Positions 46,484 to 55,661 of a stretch of DNA of 64,000 nucleotides are shown here, in pieces (within the stretch, counting starts at the first letter, position 1; the number at the start of each line of letters is the position of its first letter). The notes beneath the pieces were generated by a model. It saw nothing but the letters and a program-made list of their open reading frames with translations, ran no database searches and was not told the origin of the DNA. The position numbers and the translations under genes are program-made. Origin of the DNA: Thermotoga profunda AZM34c06 (GTDB lineage Bacteria; Thermotogota; Thermotogae; Thermotogales; DSM-5069); NCBI RefSeq assembly GCF_000828675.1, contig NZ_AP014510.1:124001-188000 (forward strand), written 5' to 3'.

Positions 46484-47845
46484 GTGGGTGTTCCTGTGGC
46501 AGTTTTTGACGAAAATCTCATGGTTTATTTTGCCAACAAAGAGATGTGTGAATTGATCGGTTTTTCGAAGGAAGAATTGCAAAAGATGAATTGGACTGAT
46601 CTTGTACATCCCAAAGATTTTGAAAAAATGAAACAATACCACCAGTTGAAAAGAGAAAACTTACCCGCCCCAGATCGATTCTATCTCACGTTGAGAAATC
46701 CCAACAAAAATGAAATCAAGGAAATTTTGGTACACATTAAAACAATCCCTGGTACTCAGAAGTCCTTAGTTTCAATGACTGATGTGACAGAATTGAAACA
46801 ATTGACAGAGAAACTCTCAAGAAAAAACAAATGTCAACAAGTCATTCTTCAAGTCATCACAAAGATTCTCAAAGATGGTATAGAAAATCCGTATCAATTC
46901 ATATTGGAAAAAGCAGTTGAGAATGTACCTAAGGTACAAGCAGGCAGTGTTCTTGTTGAAGAGAAAGGTGTTTATGTGTACAAAGCCGCTGTTGGTTATA
47001 ACCTTTTAGAACTTTCAGAGGTCTTTTTCCACAAAAATGAATTGGCACAAGGATTGGCAAAAGATGTGATGATAGTGACAGATTTTTCAATTAATGAAAG
47101 ATTGGATGAGAAAAGAAGAAAAATCCTTGAGAAAGTAGGTAGGTTTAGACAAATCAAAGCGATGATGACAATACCCATCGTTGTTCGCGAAAAGACCATA
47201 GGTTTTTTCAACCTTGATAATTTCGAAGATCCAAATGCCTTTGATGAGGAATCAATTGATTTTGCAAAAATTTTTGCTGTGCAAATAGGAGTGATTTTTG
47301 AAAGATTAGAATTAGAAGAGCAAATCAAAAATCAAGCTGAGCAAATGCGTTTTCTTTCATATCATGATCCACTCACTGGCCTTGCAAACAGAAGATTTCT
47401 TCAAGAAGAAGCCGAAAGAATTTTAGCTCTCTCAAGCAGACAAGAAGAACCCGTGAGTATTCTTTACCTGGACTTGATGAATTTCAAAAGGATAAACGAT
47501 AATTCTGGCCATCAAGTAGGCGATGTGGTTTTGAGTGTCATAGCAAAAAGGTTGAAAAGATGCACAAGGAAAAGTGATTTCGTAGCGAGAATCGGTGGAG
47601 ATGAATTTGTCTTTCTGTTAACAGGAACGCCTAAGGATCTTGCAATACATTTTGCCAAGAGATTGATCGATCAAGTTGAAGCTCCGATAATCATCGGTGA
47701 TCAGAAAATTCAAATCTCAGCTAACATCGGCATCGCAGAATATCCAATAGATGGTGATGATTTTGAAAAAATCCTGCGCAATGCCGACAGGGCCATGTAT
47801 TGTGCCAAAAACCAGAACAAACCTTATTGCATCTTCCAAAGTTGA
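46484..47845 (+). CDS. PAS-GAF-GGDEF diguanylate cyclase
   Basis: 453 residues from the first canonical start. A PAS domain (about 1-105: VAVFDENLMVYFANKEMCELIGFSKEEL), a GAF domain (about 120-280), then GGDEF (about 285-450: HDPLTGLANRRFL, RIGGDEFVFLL). The active site is intact, so it should make c-di-GMP; the inhibitory RxxD is not evident. GTG 46484 has no SD, and PAS-like coding sequence continues in frame upstream to a TAA at 46436-46438 without ATG, GTG or TTG; AGGAG lies at 46425-46429. The true start may be a non-canonical codon (ACG 46439 or ATT 46448). No membrane segment. Confidence 0.85.
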   Translation: MGVPVAVFDENLMVYFANKEMCELIGFSKEELQKMNWTDLVHPKDFEKMKQYHQLKRENLPAPDRFYLTLRNPNKNEIKEILVHIKTIPGTQKSLVSMTDVTELKQLTEKLSRKNKCQQVILQVITKILKDGIENPYQFILEKAVENVPKVQAGSVLVEEKGVYVYKAAVGYNLLELSEVFFHKNELAQGLAKDVMIVTDFSINERLDEKRRKILEKVGRFRQIKAMMTIPIVVREKTIGFFNLDNFEDPNAFDEESIDFAKIFAVQIGVIFERLELEEQIKNQAEQMRFLSYHDPLTGLANRRFLQEEAERILALSSRQEEPVSILYLDLMNFKRINDNSGHQVGDVVLSVIAKRLKRCTRKSDFVARIGGDEFVFLLTGTPKDLAIHFAKRLIDQVEAPIIIGDQKIQISANIGIAEYPIDGDDFEKILRNADRAMYCAKNQNKPYCIFQS

Positions 47846-48681
47846 TTGATGATATCACAGGCAAGCTTTACATTGTTTTTGAGAAGTTCTACGTTGCTTT
47901 GAACTGTTTTGCCATTCGAATAATGAGCCAGTCTTGAGAGTAGAAATGGCGTGACATTCTTGCCTTCGACATTACAATTTTGAAGATCTTTTTCTGCCAT
48001 CTTTTGCCATTGCTCAAAAACTTCTTGGCTGATTGCGTATTCATCTGGGATCGGATTGAAGACAAGCAACGAGCCAGGTAAATCCATTTTCTCCTTATGC
48101 AAGAAAATAGAAGCTATCTGTTCAGTATCTTCGACTCTCGCAATGGGAAAGTCGGTGGACTTACAGTAAAAAGCAGGCAGTCTATCTGTTTTATAACCAA
48201 CAACTGTAACCTGTAAAGTCTCAAGCATCTCAATGGTTGACTTGAGATCCAAAATCGATTTTGGCCCGGCACTCACAACTATCATCCTTGTCCTTGCAAG
48301 TTCCAAAAGATCCTGAGACACATCCCAATGTTCAGTCGAATGAACGCCACCTATACCTCCAGTTGCAAAGACTTTTATTCCATTTGAATGTGCTATGCGC
48401 ATTGTCGCGCTCACTGTCGTTGCAGCCCATTTTCTTAAAGTTACCGCAATTGCTATTTCAGCGGTACCAACCTTCATCACATCTTTTCTTGTACCAATTT
48501 CAGTTATCTCTTTTTCAGTTAAACCAACTCTGATTTGTCCGTCGATTATACCTATAGTATATGGTGTGCAATTGTTTTGCCTTGCTATTTTCTCGAGTTC
48601 TAACGCAACATTTATATTGAATGGTTTGGGCAAACCGTGGGCGATAACCGTGGATTCGAGCGCGAGTTTTTTCTCAAACAT
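47824..48681 (-). CDS. psuG: Pseudouridine-5'-phosphate glycosidase
   Basis: 285 residues. Cleaves pseudouridine 5'-phosphate to uracil and ribose 5-phosphate (reversible). ALESTVIAHGLPKPFN, VGTAEIAIAVTLRKWAATTVSAT and VFATGGIGGVH are hallmarks, the Lys of the first strand pair being catalytic; the Mn2+ site Asp lies further on. No psuK kinase is adjacent. The 3' end overlaps the GGDEF gene by 22 bases in opposite orientation. Confidence 0.95.
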   Translation of the reverse strand: MFEKKLALESTVIAHGLPKPFNINVALELEKIARQNNCTPYTIGIIDGQIRVGLTEKEITEIGTRKDVMKVGTAEIAIAVTLRKWAATTVSATMRIAHSNGIKVFATGGIGGVHSTEHWDVSQDLLELARTRMIVVSAGPKSILDLKSTIEMLETLQVTVVGYKTDRLPAFYCKSTDFPIARVEDTEQIASIFLHKEKMDLPGSLLVFNPIPDEYAISQEVFEQWQKMAEKDLQNCNVEGKNVTPFLLSRLAHYSNGKTVQSNVELLKNNVKLACDIINQLWKMQ

Positions 48682-48684
48682 CGT

Positions 48685-49185
48685 CTACCATCTCTCAAAA
48701 TGAATGCGTTCTTTTTTGAATCTATCAACAGGTTCGGGTTTTTCAGCAGGATATCCCACACAAACCAATGAAAATGCCACCACATTTTCCGGCAGATTCA
48801 ACACTTTTCTTAAATTCTCTACTCTCTCTTGATCAGGATAAATACCGCACCACACAGCACCAAGTCCAAGTTCCGTTGCTCTCAAAAGAATATTTTGTGT
48901 TGCCGCTGAACAATCCTGAACCCAAAAGTCTCTGAATTTGGCAAGGTTTAGATCGGCACAGACAACAATAGAAACCGGTGATTTTAAGAGCATCTTCGCA
49001 TAAGGATGCACTTGAACGATTTTTTCTTTTGTCTCTTTGTTTTTCACTACAACAAAATGCCAAGGTTGTTCATTTCCTGCGGAAGGTGCGTGCATCCCAG
49101 CTCTTATGATCTCTAAGACAAGTTCATCATCAACATCCCTTTCCTGATACTTTCTGATACTCCTTCTTTGATAAATGATACTCAT
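48685..49185 (-). CDS. Nitroreductase-family flavoprotein
   Basis: 166 residues, FMN-dependent nitroreductase fold. RRSIRKY near the N-terminus and APSAGNEQPWHFVVV bind FMN; GLGAVWCGIYPDQER and LVCVGYPAEKPEP end the domain. Physiological substrate unknown. ATG 49185 has GGAGGTGG upstream. It overlaps the 3' end of the EamA gene by 56 bases. Confidence 0.9.
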   Translation of the reverse strand: MSIIYQRRSIRKYQERDVDDELVLEIIRAGMHAPSAGNEQPWHFVVVKNKETKEKIVQVHPYAKMLLKSPVSIVVCADLNLAKFRDFWVQDCSAATQNILLRATELGLGAVWCGIYPDQERVENLRKVLNLPENVVAFSLVCVGYPAEKPEPVDRFKKERIHFERW

Positions 49186-50020
49186 TAGAACCACCTCCAC
49201 GGTATGACTTGATAGTTCCCATGATCATGGCTGAAATCAATAAGATCATACCAAAAAATTGAATCAGAGACATTTTTTCAGACAGAATTATGAATGAAAA
49301 CAAGGCTGCAAAAATCGGTTCCCCAACATATATAATGGCAGAAACATTCGAACCAACGTGTTTTTGAAATTTGAGTTGCACCCAAATCGCAAAGATCGTT
49401 GCGAAAAATGCTGTGAATAAAAGGGCACAAGTCATTGCAAGATTTATCTTCAAACTACCACCTAACGGAATCAAAACAGAGTTGATACCAGATGTCAGCA
49501 AAAACTGTGGAACAAGAAGTGACACCTCATCATCACTGGTTTTTGTAAAGTGAGTTATCAACACCACGTGAATCGCAAAAGCCACTGCACACACCAATGT
49601 CAAAAAATCGCCGAGATTGAAAGGATCTTTTGAAGGATCGTTGAGCATATAGAGCCCGACGATAGAAGCCAAAAACGAGATGATTTGGAACAAAGTCGGT
49701 CTGTTTTTCTCGATGATGTACGAAAAAAATGGTACAAATGGTATATACAAAGATGTTATAAATCCGCTTTTGGTTGAACTCGTTATCTTCAAACCACTCG
49801 TTTGAGCTGCATATGCAATACCCAGGAAAAGACCTAAGATCAATCCCTTTTTCCAAGAAGACTTTCTCCTGAAAAAAATAACCGCCAAAAGAAATGCAAC
49901 TAAAAACCTCAAGCAATTGTAGAAAAATGGATTAATACCTTCCAATGCTATTTTCTGTATAGGAAAGGTCAAACCCCATATGAATGTAACAACGAGCAAC
50001 AAAAGTACAGCTCTTTTCAT
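49130..50020 (-). CDS. EamA/DMT-family transporter
   Basis: 296 residues, ten membrane helices in two EamA repeats (FIWGLTFPIQKIAL ... GLFLGIAYAAQTSGL, and GEPIFAALFSFIILSEKMS ... GMILLISAMIM). Substrate unknown. ATG 50020 overlaps the LacI regulator stop by 4 bases, so the regulator and transporter are co-expressed. The tail is unusually basic and polar (KSYRGGGSNEYHLSKKEYQK). Confidence 0.86.
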   Translation of the reverse strand: MKRAVLLLLVVTFIWGLTFPIQKIALEGINPFFYNCLRFLVAFLLAVIFFRRKSSWKKGLILGLFLGIAYAAQTSGLKITSSTKSGFITSLYIPFVPFFSYIIEKNRPTLFQIISFLASIVGLYMLNDPSKDPFNLGDFLTLVCAVAFAIHVVLITHFTKTSDDEVSLLVPQFLLTSGINSVLIPLGGSLKINLAMTCALLFTAFFATIFAIWVQLKFQKHVGSNVSAIIYVGEPIFAALFSFIILSEKMSLIQFFGMILLISAMIMGTIKSYRGGGSNEYHLSKKEYQKVSGKGC

Positions 50021-50910
50021 AGGCTACTTTCTCTTTTCACCAGTCTTGTGCTCAAAACTATCTTTTTGGGTATCTCTTCACCGTTGATCATCTTGAGGAT
50101 GTATTGGCCACAAATCCTCCCAGTTTCTTCATTCATATATTCTACACTGCTCAAAGATGGACCCAAAAGACTTCCACAGGAAAAATTTCCATACCCAATG
50201 ATGGAAACTTGCTGTGGTATCTTTATCCCCTCGTCTTTAAAGGCTTTCATAACACCTGCCGCTATTTCATCTTTACTGCACAAAATCGCACCGGGCAAAA
50301 TAGACAACTCTTTAGCGACATCATAAGGATCTTTTGAATTGAGCATCTTTATTTCATAGGATTCAATTTTATGGTGAAACATGATCTTCATAAATGCACC
50401 GTACAGCTTGCAAGCCCTGTAGTTTGATAAACCTTCACATAGGAAAGCAAAACTATCTATTCCCTTACTCAATAGTTCACTCACTATCAAATTCAACGTT
50501 GAAAAATGATCAAAGACAACTGAACAAGATGACAATTCCTGTCCAATAGTCATTGAAGCATTCAGCTTATCGTCGAAGTCCTCGCCAATTGCAACAACGA
50601 AATCACCAAGGTTGTTCAAGTTCGTCTTAGGAATAACGGAAATTTGCTGCTCTCCTAAGCTCTCAGTCAATCCACGAAGTACCCGAAGATAATGTTCTTC
50701 CCATTTACTTAATACCACATCAATTTGCATTGAACTTTTTCTGAAAGAACGAGCAAAACTACTCGGCTGGAAATTGGTATCTTTTATCACTTGTAAAACT
50801 CTTTCCTTCAACTGTGGATCGACATTTCCTTTTCCATTCAAAACGCGGGATACTGTAGAAATAGACACACCCGCGATATTCGCGATATCTTTGATGGTTA
50901 CCTTTTTCAA
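50017..50910 (-). CDS. LacI/GalR-family regulator
   Basis: 297 residues, somewhat shorter than typical (about 330). The N-terminal helix-turn-helix is textbook: VTIKDIANIAGVSISTVSRV, then the hinge NFQPSSFARSFR. The effector domain is recognisable but divergent, with CSKDEIAAGVMKAFKDEGIKIPQ and SSVEYMNEETGR near the end. TTG 50910 follows GGGGGG. Co-transcribed transporter, nitroreductase and psuG genes are plausible targets; the ligand is unknown. Confidence 0.9.
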   Translation of the reverse strand: MKKVTIKDIANIAGVSISTVSRVLNGKGNVDPQLKERVLQVIKDTNFQPSSFARSFRKSSMQIDVVLSKWEEHYLRVLRGLTESLGEQQISVIPKTNLNNLGDFVVAIGEDFDDKLNASMTIGQELSSCSVVFDHFSTLNLIVSELLSKGIDSFAFLCEGLSNYRACKLYGAFMKIMFHHKIESYEIKMLNSKDPYDVAKELSILPGAILCSKDEIAAGVMKAFKDEGIKIPQQVSIIGYGNFSCGSLLGPSLSSVEYMNEETGRICGQYILKMINGEEIPKKIVLSTRLVKRESSL

Positions 50911-50933
50911 GAACAGCCCCCCACGGCTTTGTT

Positions 50934-51623
50934 TTAATCTCTTCTGCCAAATGCACCGGCGATTAGAAGCATTCTCAACAATTGCAAGATTGACATAGCA
51001 GTTGCTGCAACGTATGTCAAAGCCGCTGCACTCAGAACTTTCTTGACTCCTTTGAGTTCTTCCTCAGACATCATGATGTTTTCCCTGAGTAATTTCATTG
51101 CCTTTCTGCTTGCGTCGTATTCCACGGGCAGTGTTATCAAACTGAACAGTACAGCTAAAGCAAAGAGCACGATTCCAAATTGCCAAAGAGCAGGCAATGC
51201 AAAGACAAGGCCCATTATGAACAAAATCCAGGCGAGTGATGATCCAAGATTTGCAACTGGTGCGAGTATAGTTCTGAAGACAAGGGCTGGATTTTTCTCA
51301 GCATGCTGGATTGCATGACCTATTTCATGAGCCACAACACCAAGAGCGGCAACGGAAGGACTCGCATAGGTTGAAGAAGATAATCTTACAACCTTTGTTC
51401 TTGGATCGTAATGATCTGTCAGATGACCGGGCAATGATTCAACACGTACGTCGTATATGCCGGCACTATCCAGTAATCTCATTGCAAGTTGACTGCCCGT
51501 GAAACCCGTTACCGATCTTACCTTTGAATATTCAGAGAAGGCGGCACTAACTTTGATCTGAGCCCATACTGCCAATAACAAGGCAGGTATAAGAATTATG
51601 AAAGTCGGATCGTAAAAGAACAC
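50934..51623 (-). CDS. Neutral zinc membrane metallopeptidase (YugP type)
   Basis: 229 residues. A membrane helix at the N-terminus, then the HEIGH zinc motif (His99, Glu100, His103) in VVAHEIGHAIQHAEK, two or three further membrane segments, and the downstream EYDASRKAMKLL that supplies the third ligand. The family is found widely in Firmicutes and Thermotogae; substrates are unknown. GTG 51623 follows AGGAGGTG. Confidence 0.88.
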   Translation of the reverse strand: MFFYDPTFIILIPALLLAVWAQIKVSAAFSEYSKVRSVTGFTGSQLAMRLLDSAGIYDVRVESLPGHLTDHYDPRTKVVRLSSSTYASPSVAALGVVAHEIGHAIQHAEKNPALVFRTILAPVANLGSSLAWILFIMGLVFALPALWQFGIVLFALAVLFSLITLPVEYDASRKAMKLLRENIMMSEEELKGVKKVLSAAALTYVAATAMSILQLLRMLLIAGAFGRRD

Positions 51624-51686
51624 ATTTTCACCTCCTTCAGTTAGGACATTTTATCTTCAAAAACCGTTCGAAACTTTGCTGAATTT

Positions 51687-52922
51687 TCAAATTAAATGAA
51701 CAAAAAGTCCACTTTTCAGTTTTGGTTCAAACCAAGTTGATTTTGGTGGCATTATCTTCCCAGAATCTGAGATTTTCATCAAATCTTCTATCGATGTTGG
51801 ATACAATGAAAACGCTACAGCCCATCCCTTTTTATCAATGTAATCTTGTAAAGCCTGTAAACCATGGACACCACCTACGAAGTCTATTCTTTTGTCGGTC
51901 CTTGGATCTTTTATTCCGAGAATTCTATCTAAAACATGTTCTTGCAGAACCGAGACATCCAAGGCTTTAATAGGATCAGAATCATCCACCAATTCTTTCT
52001 TGAGTGCCAATCTATACCACGTTCTGTTCAAATACATCCCAAATTCGTGCTTCATCTTAGGTTTGTAAACGCCTTCCTTTGATATGGATACATCAAAGAT
52101 CTTTTCGATTTTTGATAAAAATTCATATTCGCTCATACCATTTAAATCTTTGACGACTCGGTTATAATCATATATACGTAGGTGTTTGTGTGGAAAAAGA
52201 ACAGCCAAGAAGAAATTGTACTCTTCATTTCCTGTGTGTACTCTGTTTTCTTCTCTGAGAAGCTGAGCAACTCTCACTGCAGAGGCAGCACGATGATGAC
52301 CATCCGCGATATAAAAACTATCTACTTTATCAAAGAGCGTTTTTATCTCCTCGATAATCTTTTTATCCTGTACCACGTAAACAATTTGTCTAACACCATC
52401 CTCGTCAATGAAATCATACTCAGCTTCACCTTGAGCGAGATTTTCTATATATCTGTCTATTTCTTCAGAGGAACGGTACATCAAAAAAACCGGTCCAGTT
52501 TGTGCCCTCAAATGGTATATATGTTTTGCTCTTTCTTCCTCCTTATCTTTTCTGGTCAGTTCGTGCTTTTTTATTTTACCTGACAGATATTCATCAACTG
52601 AGAATGTCGCAACTAAACCTATCTGAGTGTGGTCTTTTGCGATTTGTTTGTATATGTAGAAAGATTCACGATCCTGAAAGAAAACACCAGAGTCAACAAA
52701 CCATTGAAGATTTTTCTTTGCTGCTTCGAGTGCTATTTCTGAACTCGGTTCAATTTGCATATCAAAATTCACTTCAGGCTTTGTTACTTTATAGAATGTA
52801 TATTCATTGTTTTGCGCGACCTTTTTTGCATCCTCGGAACTTATTACATCGTAAGGTTTTACAGCGACCTTTTGGGCAAATTCCTTCTTAGGTCTCAGCG
52901 CCATGAATGGCTTAACTATCAT
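51687..52922 (-). CDS. DUF1015 family protein
   Basis: 411 residues. KPFMALRPKKEFAQKVAVKPYDV at the start, ADGHHRAASA in the middle and GVHGLQALQDY near the end are the DUF1015 signature; the DGHHR motif resembles a catalytic or ligand site. Function is unproven, although members often lie near serine or phosphoserine genes. ATG 52922 lies behind AGGAGGTT and overlaps ybeY by 11 bases. Confidence 0.88.
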   Translation of the reverse strand: MIVKPFMALRPKKEFAQKVAVKPYDVISSEDAKKVAQNNEYTFYKVTKPEVNFDMQIEPSSEIALEAAKKNLQWFVDSGVFFQDRESFYIYKQIAKDHTQIGLVATFSVDEYLSGKIKKHELTRKDKEEERAKHIYHLRAQTGPVFLMYRSSEEIDRYIENLAQGEAEYDFIDEDGVRQIVYVVQDKKIIEEIKTLFDKVDSFYIADGHHRAASAVRVAQLLREENRVHTGNEEYNFFLAVLFPHKHLRIYDYNRVVKDLNGMSEYEFLSKIEKIFDVSISKEGVYKPKMKHEFGMYLNRTWYRLALKKELVDDSDPIKALDVSVLQEHVLDRILGIKDPRTDKRIDFVGGVHGLQALQDYIDKKGWAVAFSLYPTSIEDLMKISDSGKIMPPKSTWFEPKLKSGLFVHLI

Positions 52923-53334
52923 ATCGTTCAACCTCCTTGAGGTATTCTTCTTGTTTGATAAACATTTCCTTTGATCTGTTATCACTCAGCTCATGATCAT
53001 AGCCGCTCAGGTGAAGACAGGAATGTATCACGACTCTAATTAATTCAGTCAGATAAGGCTGTTTATATTTTGTAGCATTTTTTTCTACCTGTCTTGGACA
53101 GATGAATATCTCTCCAAACAAATCTTGGTCTTTATAAAGAAAGGTGAGTACATCTGTTGGTGAATCGATATCTCTATAATCTCTGTTGAGATCTTTTATG
53201 TGCCTTTCCCCAACAAAAATCACGTTGACTTTCACTTCACCAATCTCATTCTTTAGAACTCTATCCACTATTTTCTTTATCAAGGTTTTGTTTATTGAAC
53301 TTCTTGTTTTGTTGATTATCTGGATTTTGGGCAA
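52912..53334 (-). CDS. ybeY: Endoribonuclease YbeY
   Basis: 140 residues. Zinc-dependent RNase acting in 16S rRNA 3'-end maturation and ribosome quality control. Zinc ligands His104, His108 and His114 in HSCLHLSGYDH; the upstream SPTDVLTFLY is conserved. TTG 53334 follows AAGGTGATC. It overlaps the HD-protein gene by 74 bases. Confidence 0.94.
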   Translation of the reverse strand: MPKIQIINKTRSSINKTLIKKIVDRVLKNEIGEVKVNVIFVGERHIKDLNRDYRDIDSPTDVLTFLYKDQDLFGEIFICPRQVEKNATKYKQPYLTELIRVVIHSCLHLSGYDHELSDNRSKEMFIKQEEYLKEVERYDS

Positions 53335-54691
53335 GACTGATCACCTTCTTTATCTCTTCCTTTGGATATTCTATACGACTCTTGAACATGTTCAGCAAGA
53401 CCTTGGTGAATTCTTCAGCAATGGCTTCTAAGTCCTTCAAAGTCAATCCAGATTCATCGAGCTCTCTCTCGTTGTATATTCCTGATATTATCTCTTCAAC
53501 CATTGCTTGAACACGACCTGCCGAAGGATTCTTTAAGCTCCTTGCGGCCGCTTCGACTGCGTCTGCCAACATTATTATACCTGCTTCTTTGAATTGTGGT
53601 TTTGGTCCTGGATATCGAAACTCATTTTCACTCAATTCTTCCCCAAGTTCCTTTGATTTGTGGTAGAAATATTTCTGTACACGCGTACCATGATGCTGCG
53701 GGATCACATCTTGGACAAGGAGTGGTAACCTATTCCTTCTTGCCATTTCTAAGCCTGACTTGACATGATCTTGAATAACCAAATGACTCAACTTCGGGTT
53801 GAGTTCATCGTGGGGATTTTCCTGATAAATGTTTTCAGTGTAAAAATATGGCCTTTTTGCCTTACCAACGTCGTGAAAATACGAAGCTGTCCTTGCCAAA
53901 ATGGCATTTGCTCCTATTCTTTGAGCTGCGGCTTCGGCAAGGTTCGCAACCATTGATGAATGGTAGTAAGTACCAGGAGCCCTCAGAGAAAGTGTTTTTA
54001 GCAATGGGTTATTCAAATTCCCAAGTTCTATCAAATCGATATTAGAATATATCATACTGGCATATTCTATAAACGGAATGACACCTATGCAAATAATTGA
54101 AGAGATAAAAGGTGTGACAAAGGCAATAGCAATTTGTAAATAATCGAACTTTGCACCTTGCAATTTCACATGTAATAGATAGAAAATCACCGAGATCGCA
54201 GCGACGATAAAAGCGGATTTCGCAACTTGCATACGTTTCTCTATTTTTGAGCTCGCCACTGCTGTGATTAAACAAGTGCTCAGCATTAAGGTAAACCCCA
54301 GGCTGTTGAATCCTAAAGTCGTTGAAAAAACAATTGCCAAGTAAACTGATGCTGCCACAGCCACTTCTTTGCTATACAAAAGAGCTATCAACGTGATCGG
54401 AATAAAAAAAGGGGATGAATAAGAACCAAATTGTCTCACTATCACCTTTGACATGAGAGCGCCGAACAAGATGATAAGACAGAACAAAATAAAATATGAC
54501 CTGTGCAAAACGAAAGGTCTTTCATTGATTTTTGGTTTAACGATCACAAACCACAAGATCAATGCAACAACATAGACATTCACCAGAACGAGTGGGTTTG
54601 GTAAGTGTGGTAACTCGATTAGGAAAAAACACAGGAAAACAACGACAAAATCAAGCCAGTTTGACCAGAAGAAATTAGCTACTTTTTTCAT
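53261..54691 (-). CDS. PgpH-like membrane HD phosphohydrolase lacking the extracellular domain
   Basis: 476 residues. Seven hydrophobic helices fill about 10-220, followed by a cytosolic HD domain with YYHSSMV, YFHDVGK, and HGTRVQKYFYH. PgpH enzymes hydrolyse cyclic di-AMP. The usual proteins also carry a 7TMR-HDED extracellular domain between helices 1 and 2; here helices begin immediately and no such domain fits. ATG 54691 has AAAGGA 7 bases upstream; ATG 54706 is the alternative. Its C-terminus is long and polar (QNKKFNKQNLDKENSG). Confidence 0.88.
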   Translation of the reverse strand: MKKVANFFWSNWLDFVVVFLCFFLIELPHLPNPLVLVNVYVVALILWFVIVKPKINERPFVLHRSYFILFCLIILFGALMSKVIVRQFGSYSSPFFIPITLIALLYSKEVAVAASVYLAIVFSTTLGFNSLGFTLMLSTCLITAVASSKIEKRMQVAKSAFIVAAISVIFYLLHVKLQGAKFDYLQIAIAFVTPFISSIICIGVIPFIEYASMIYSNIDLIELGNLNNPLLKTLSLRAPGTYYHSSMVANLAEAAAQRIGANAILARTASYFHDVGKAKRPYFYTENIYQENPHDELNPKLSHLVIQDHVKSGLEMARRNRLPLLVQDVIPQHHGTRVQKYFYHKSKELGEELSENEFRYPGPKPQFKEAGIIMLADAVEAAARSLKNPSAGRVQAMVEEIISGIYNERELDESGLTLKDLEAIAEEFTKVLLNMFKSRIEYPKEEIKKVISLAQNPDNQQNKKFNKQNLDKENSG

Positions 54692-55649
54692 GTCTGTTCC
54701 TTTCATAATTTTCGTATGCTTTGATGATCTCTTTGACAACAGGATGTCTCACAACATCGGATTCAGATAAATAAACAAAACCTATACCATCGATACCTTT
54801 GAGAATATTCTCACATTCTATTAAGCCCGAATTGCCCCTGTCTATATCTATTTGAGTCACATCTCCTGTTATAACTGCTTTGGAGTTGAAGCCAATTCTT
54901 GTCAAAAACATCTTCATCTGTTGATGAGTTGCATTTTGTGCTTCATCAAGGATTACAAAACAGTTGTTCAATGTCCTTCCACGCATGAATGCAAGTGGCG
55001 CAATTTCAATTATTCCCTTTTGTCTGTAAGTGTAAAATTTTTCAGCAGGCATCATATCCATTATGGCATCGTAAATAGGTCTGAGATACGGATCCACCTT
55101 TTCAACCAGATCACCAGGCAGGAATCCCAATCTTTCGCCGGCTTCAACAGCAGGTCTTGTGAGTATGATTCTCTGAACAATTCCCGACTTGAGATAATCC
55201 AAAGCCATCGCCACTGCAAGGTATGTTTTACCTGTTCCTGCAGGTCCTATCGAAAACACAACATCGAATCTTCTCATTGCATCGATGTATTCAACTTGAC
55301 CTTTTGTCTTGGGTCTGATTCTACCTGATAAAATAGTTTCCTGAGAACTCTGTGCTGAAGATCCATCCCATGATGAATAAAAATCAACTAAGGATTCAAA
55401 TTCACTCCAATCCATAACGTAACCTTTTCTGGCAGCAGTGACAACTTGGGAGATTATATTCTCAACTGTTTCAACTATAGATTCATCGTTACCAGTCACC
55501 GTGATTTTCTTGTCCGAGATATCTATATTCACAGAAAACCTTTTTCTTAGAAATCTCAGCTTATTATCGTATTGCCCTAAGACAACTACCATATCAACAT
55601 TATTTGGAACTTCAATAATCTTTGATGCCAGTTTCACACCACCTCTCAT
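54675..55649 (-). CDS. phoH: PhoH-like ATPase (YbeZ)
   Basis: 324 residues. N-terminal KH-like region (about 1-70), then the P-loop ATPase: GPAGTGKTYLA (Walker A), CFVILDEAQNAT (Walker B) and TGDVTQIDID. PhoH cooperates with YbeY in RNA handling, and the genes are near neighbours here, separated by the HD gene. The ATG at 55649 has GAGGT about 10 bases upstream; GTG 55637 is an alternative. Confidence 0.94.
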   Translation of the reverse strand: MRGGVKLASKIIEVPNNVDMVVVLGQYDNKLRFLRKRFSVNIDISDKKITVTGNDESIVETVENIISQVVTAARKGYVMDWSEFESLVDFYSSWDGSSAQSSQETILSGRIRPKTKGQVEYIDAMRRFDVVFSIGPAGTGKTYLAVAMALDYLKSGIVQRIILTRPAVEAGERLGFLPGDLVEKVDPYLRPIYDAIMDMMPAEKFYTYRQKGIIEIAPLAFMRGRTLNNCFVILDEAQNATHQQMKMFLTRIGFNSKAVITGDVTQIDIDRGNSGLIECENILKGIDGIGFVYLSESDVVRHPVVKEIIKAYENYERNRHEKSS

Positions 55650-55661
55650 GATTATTTTACC

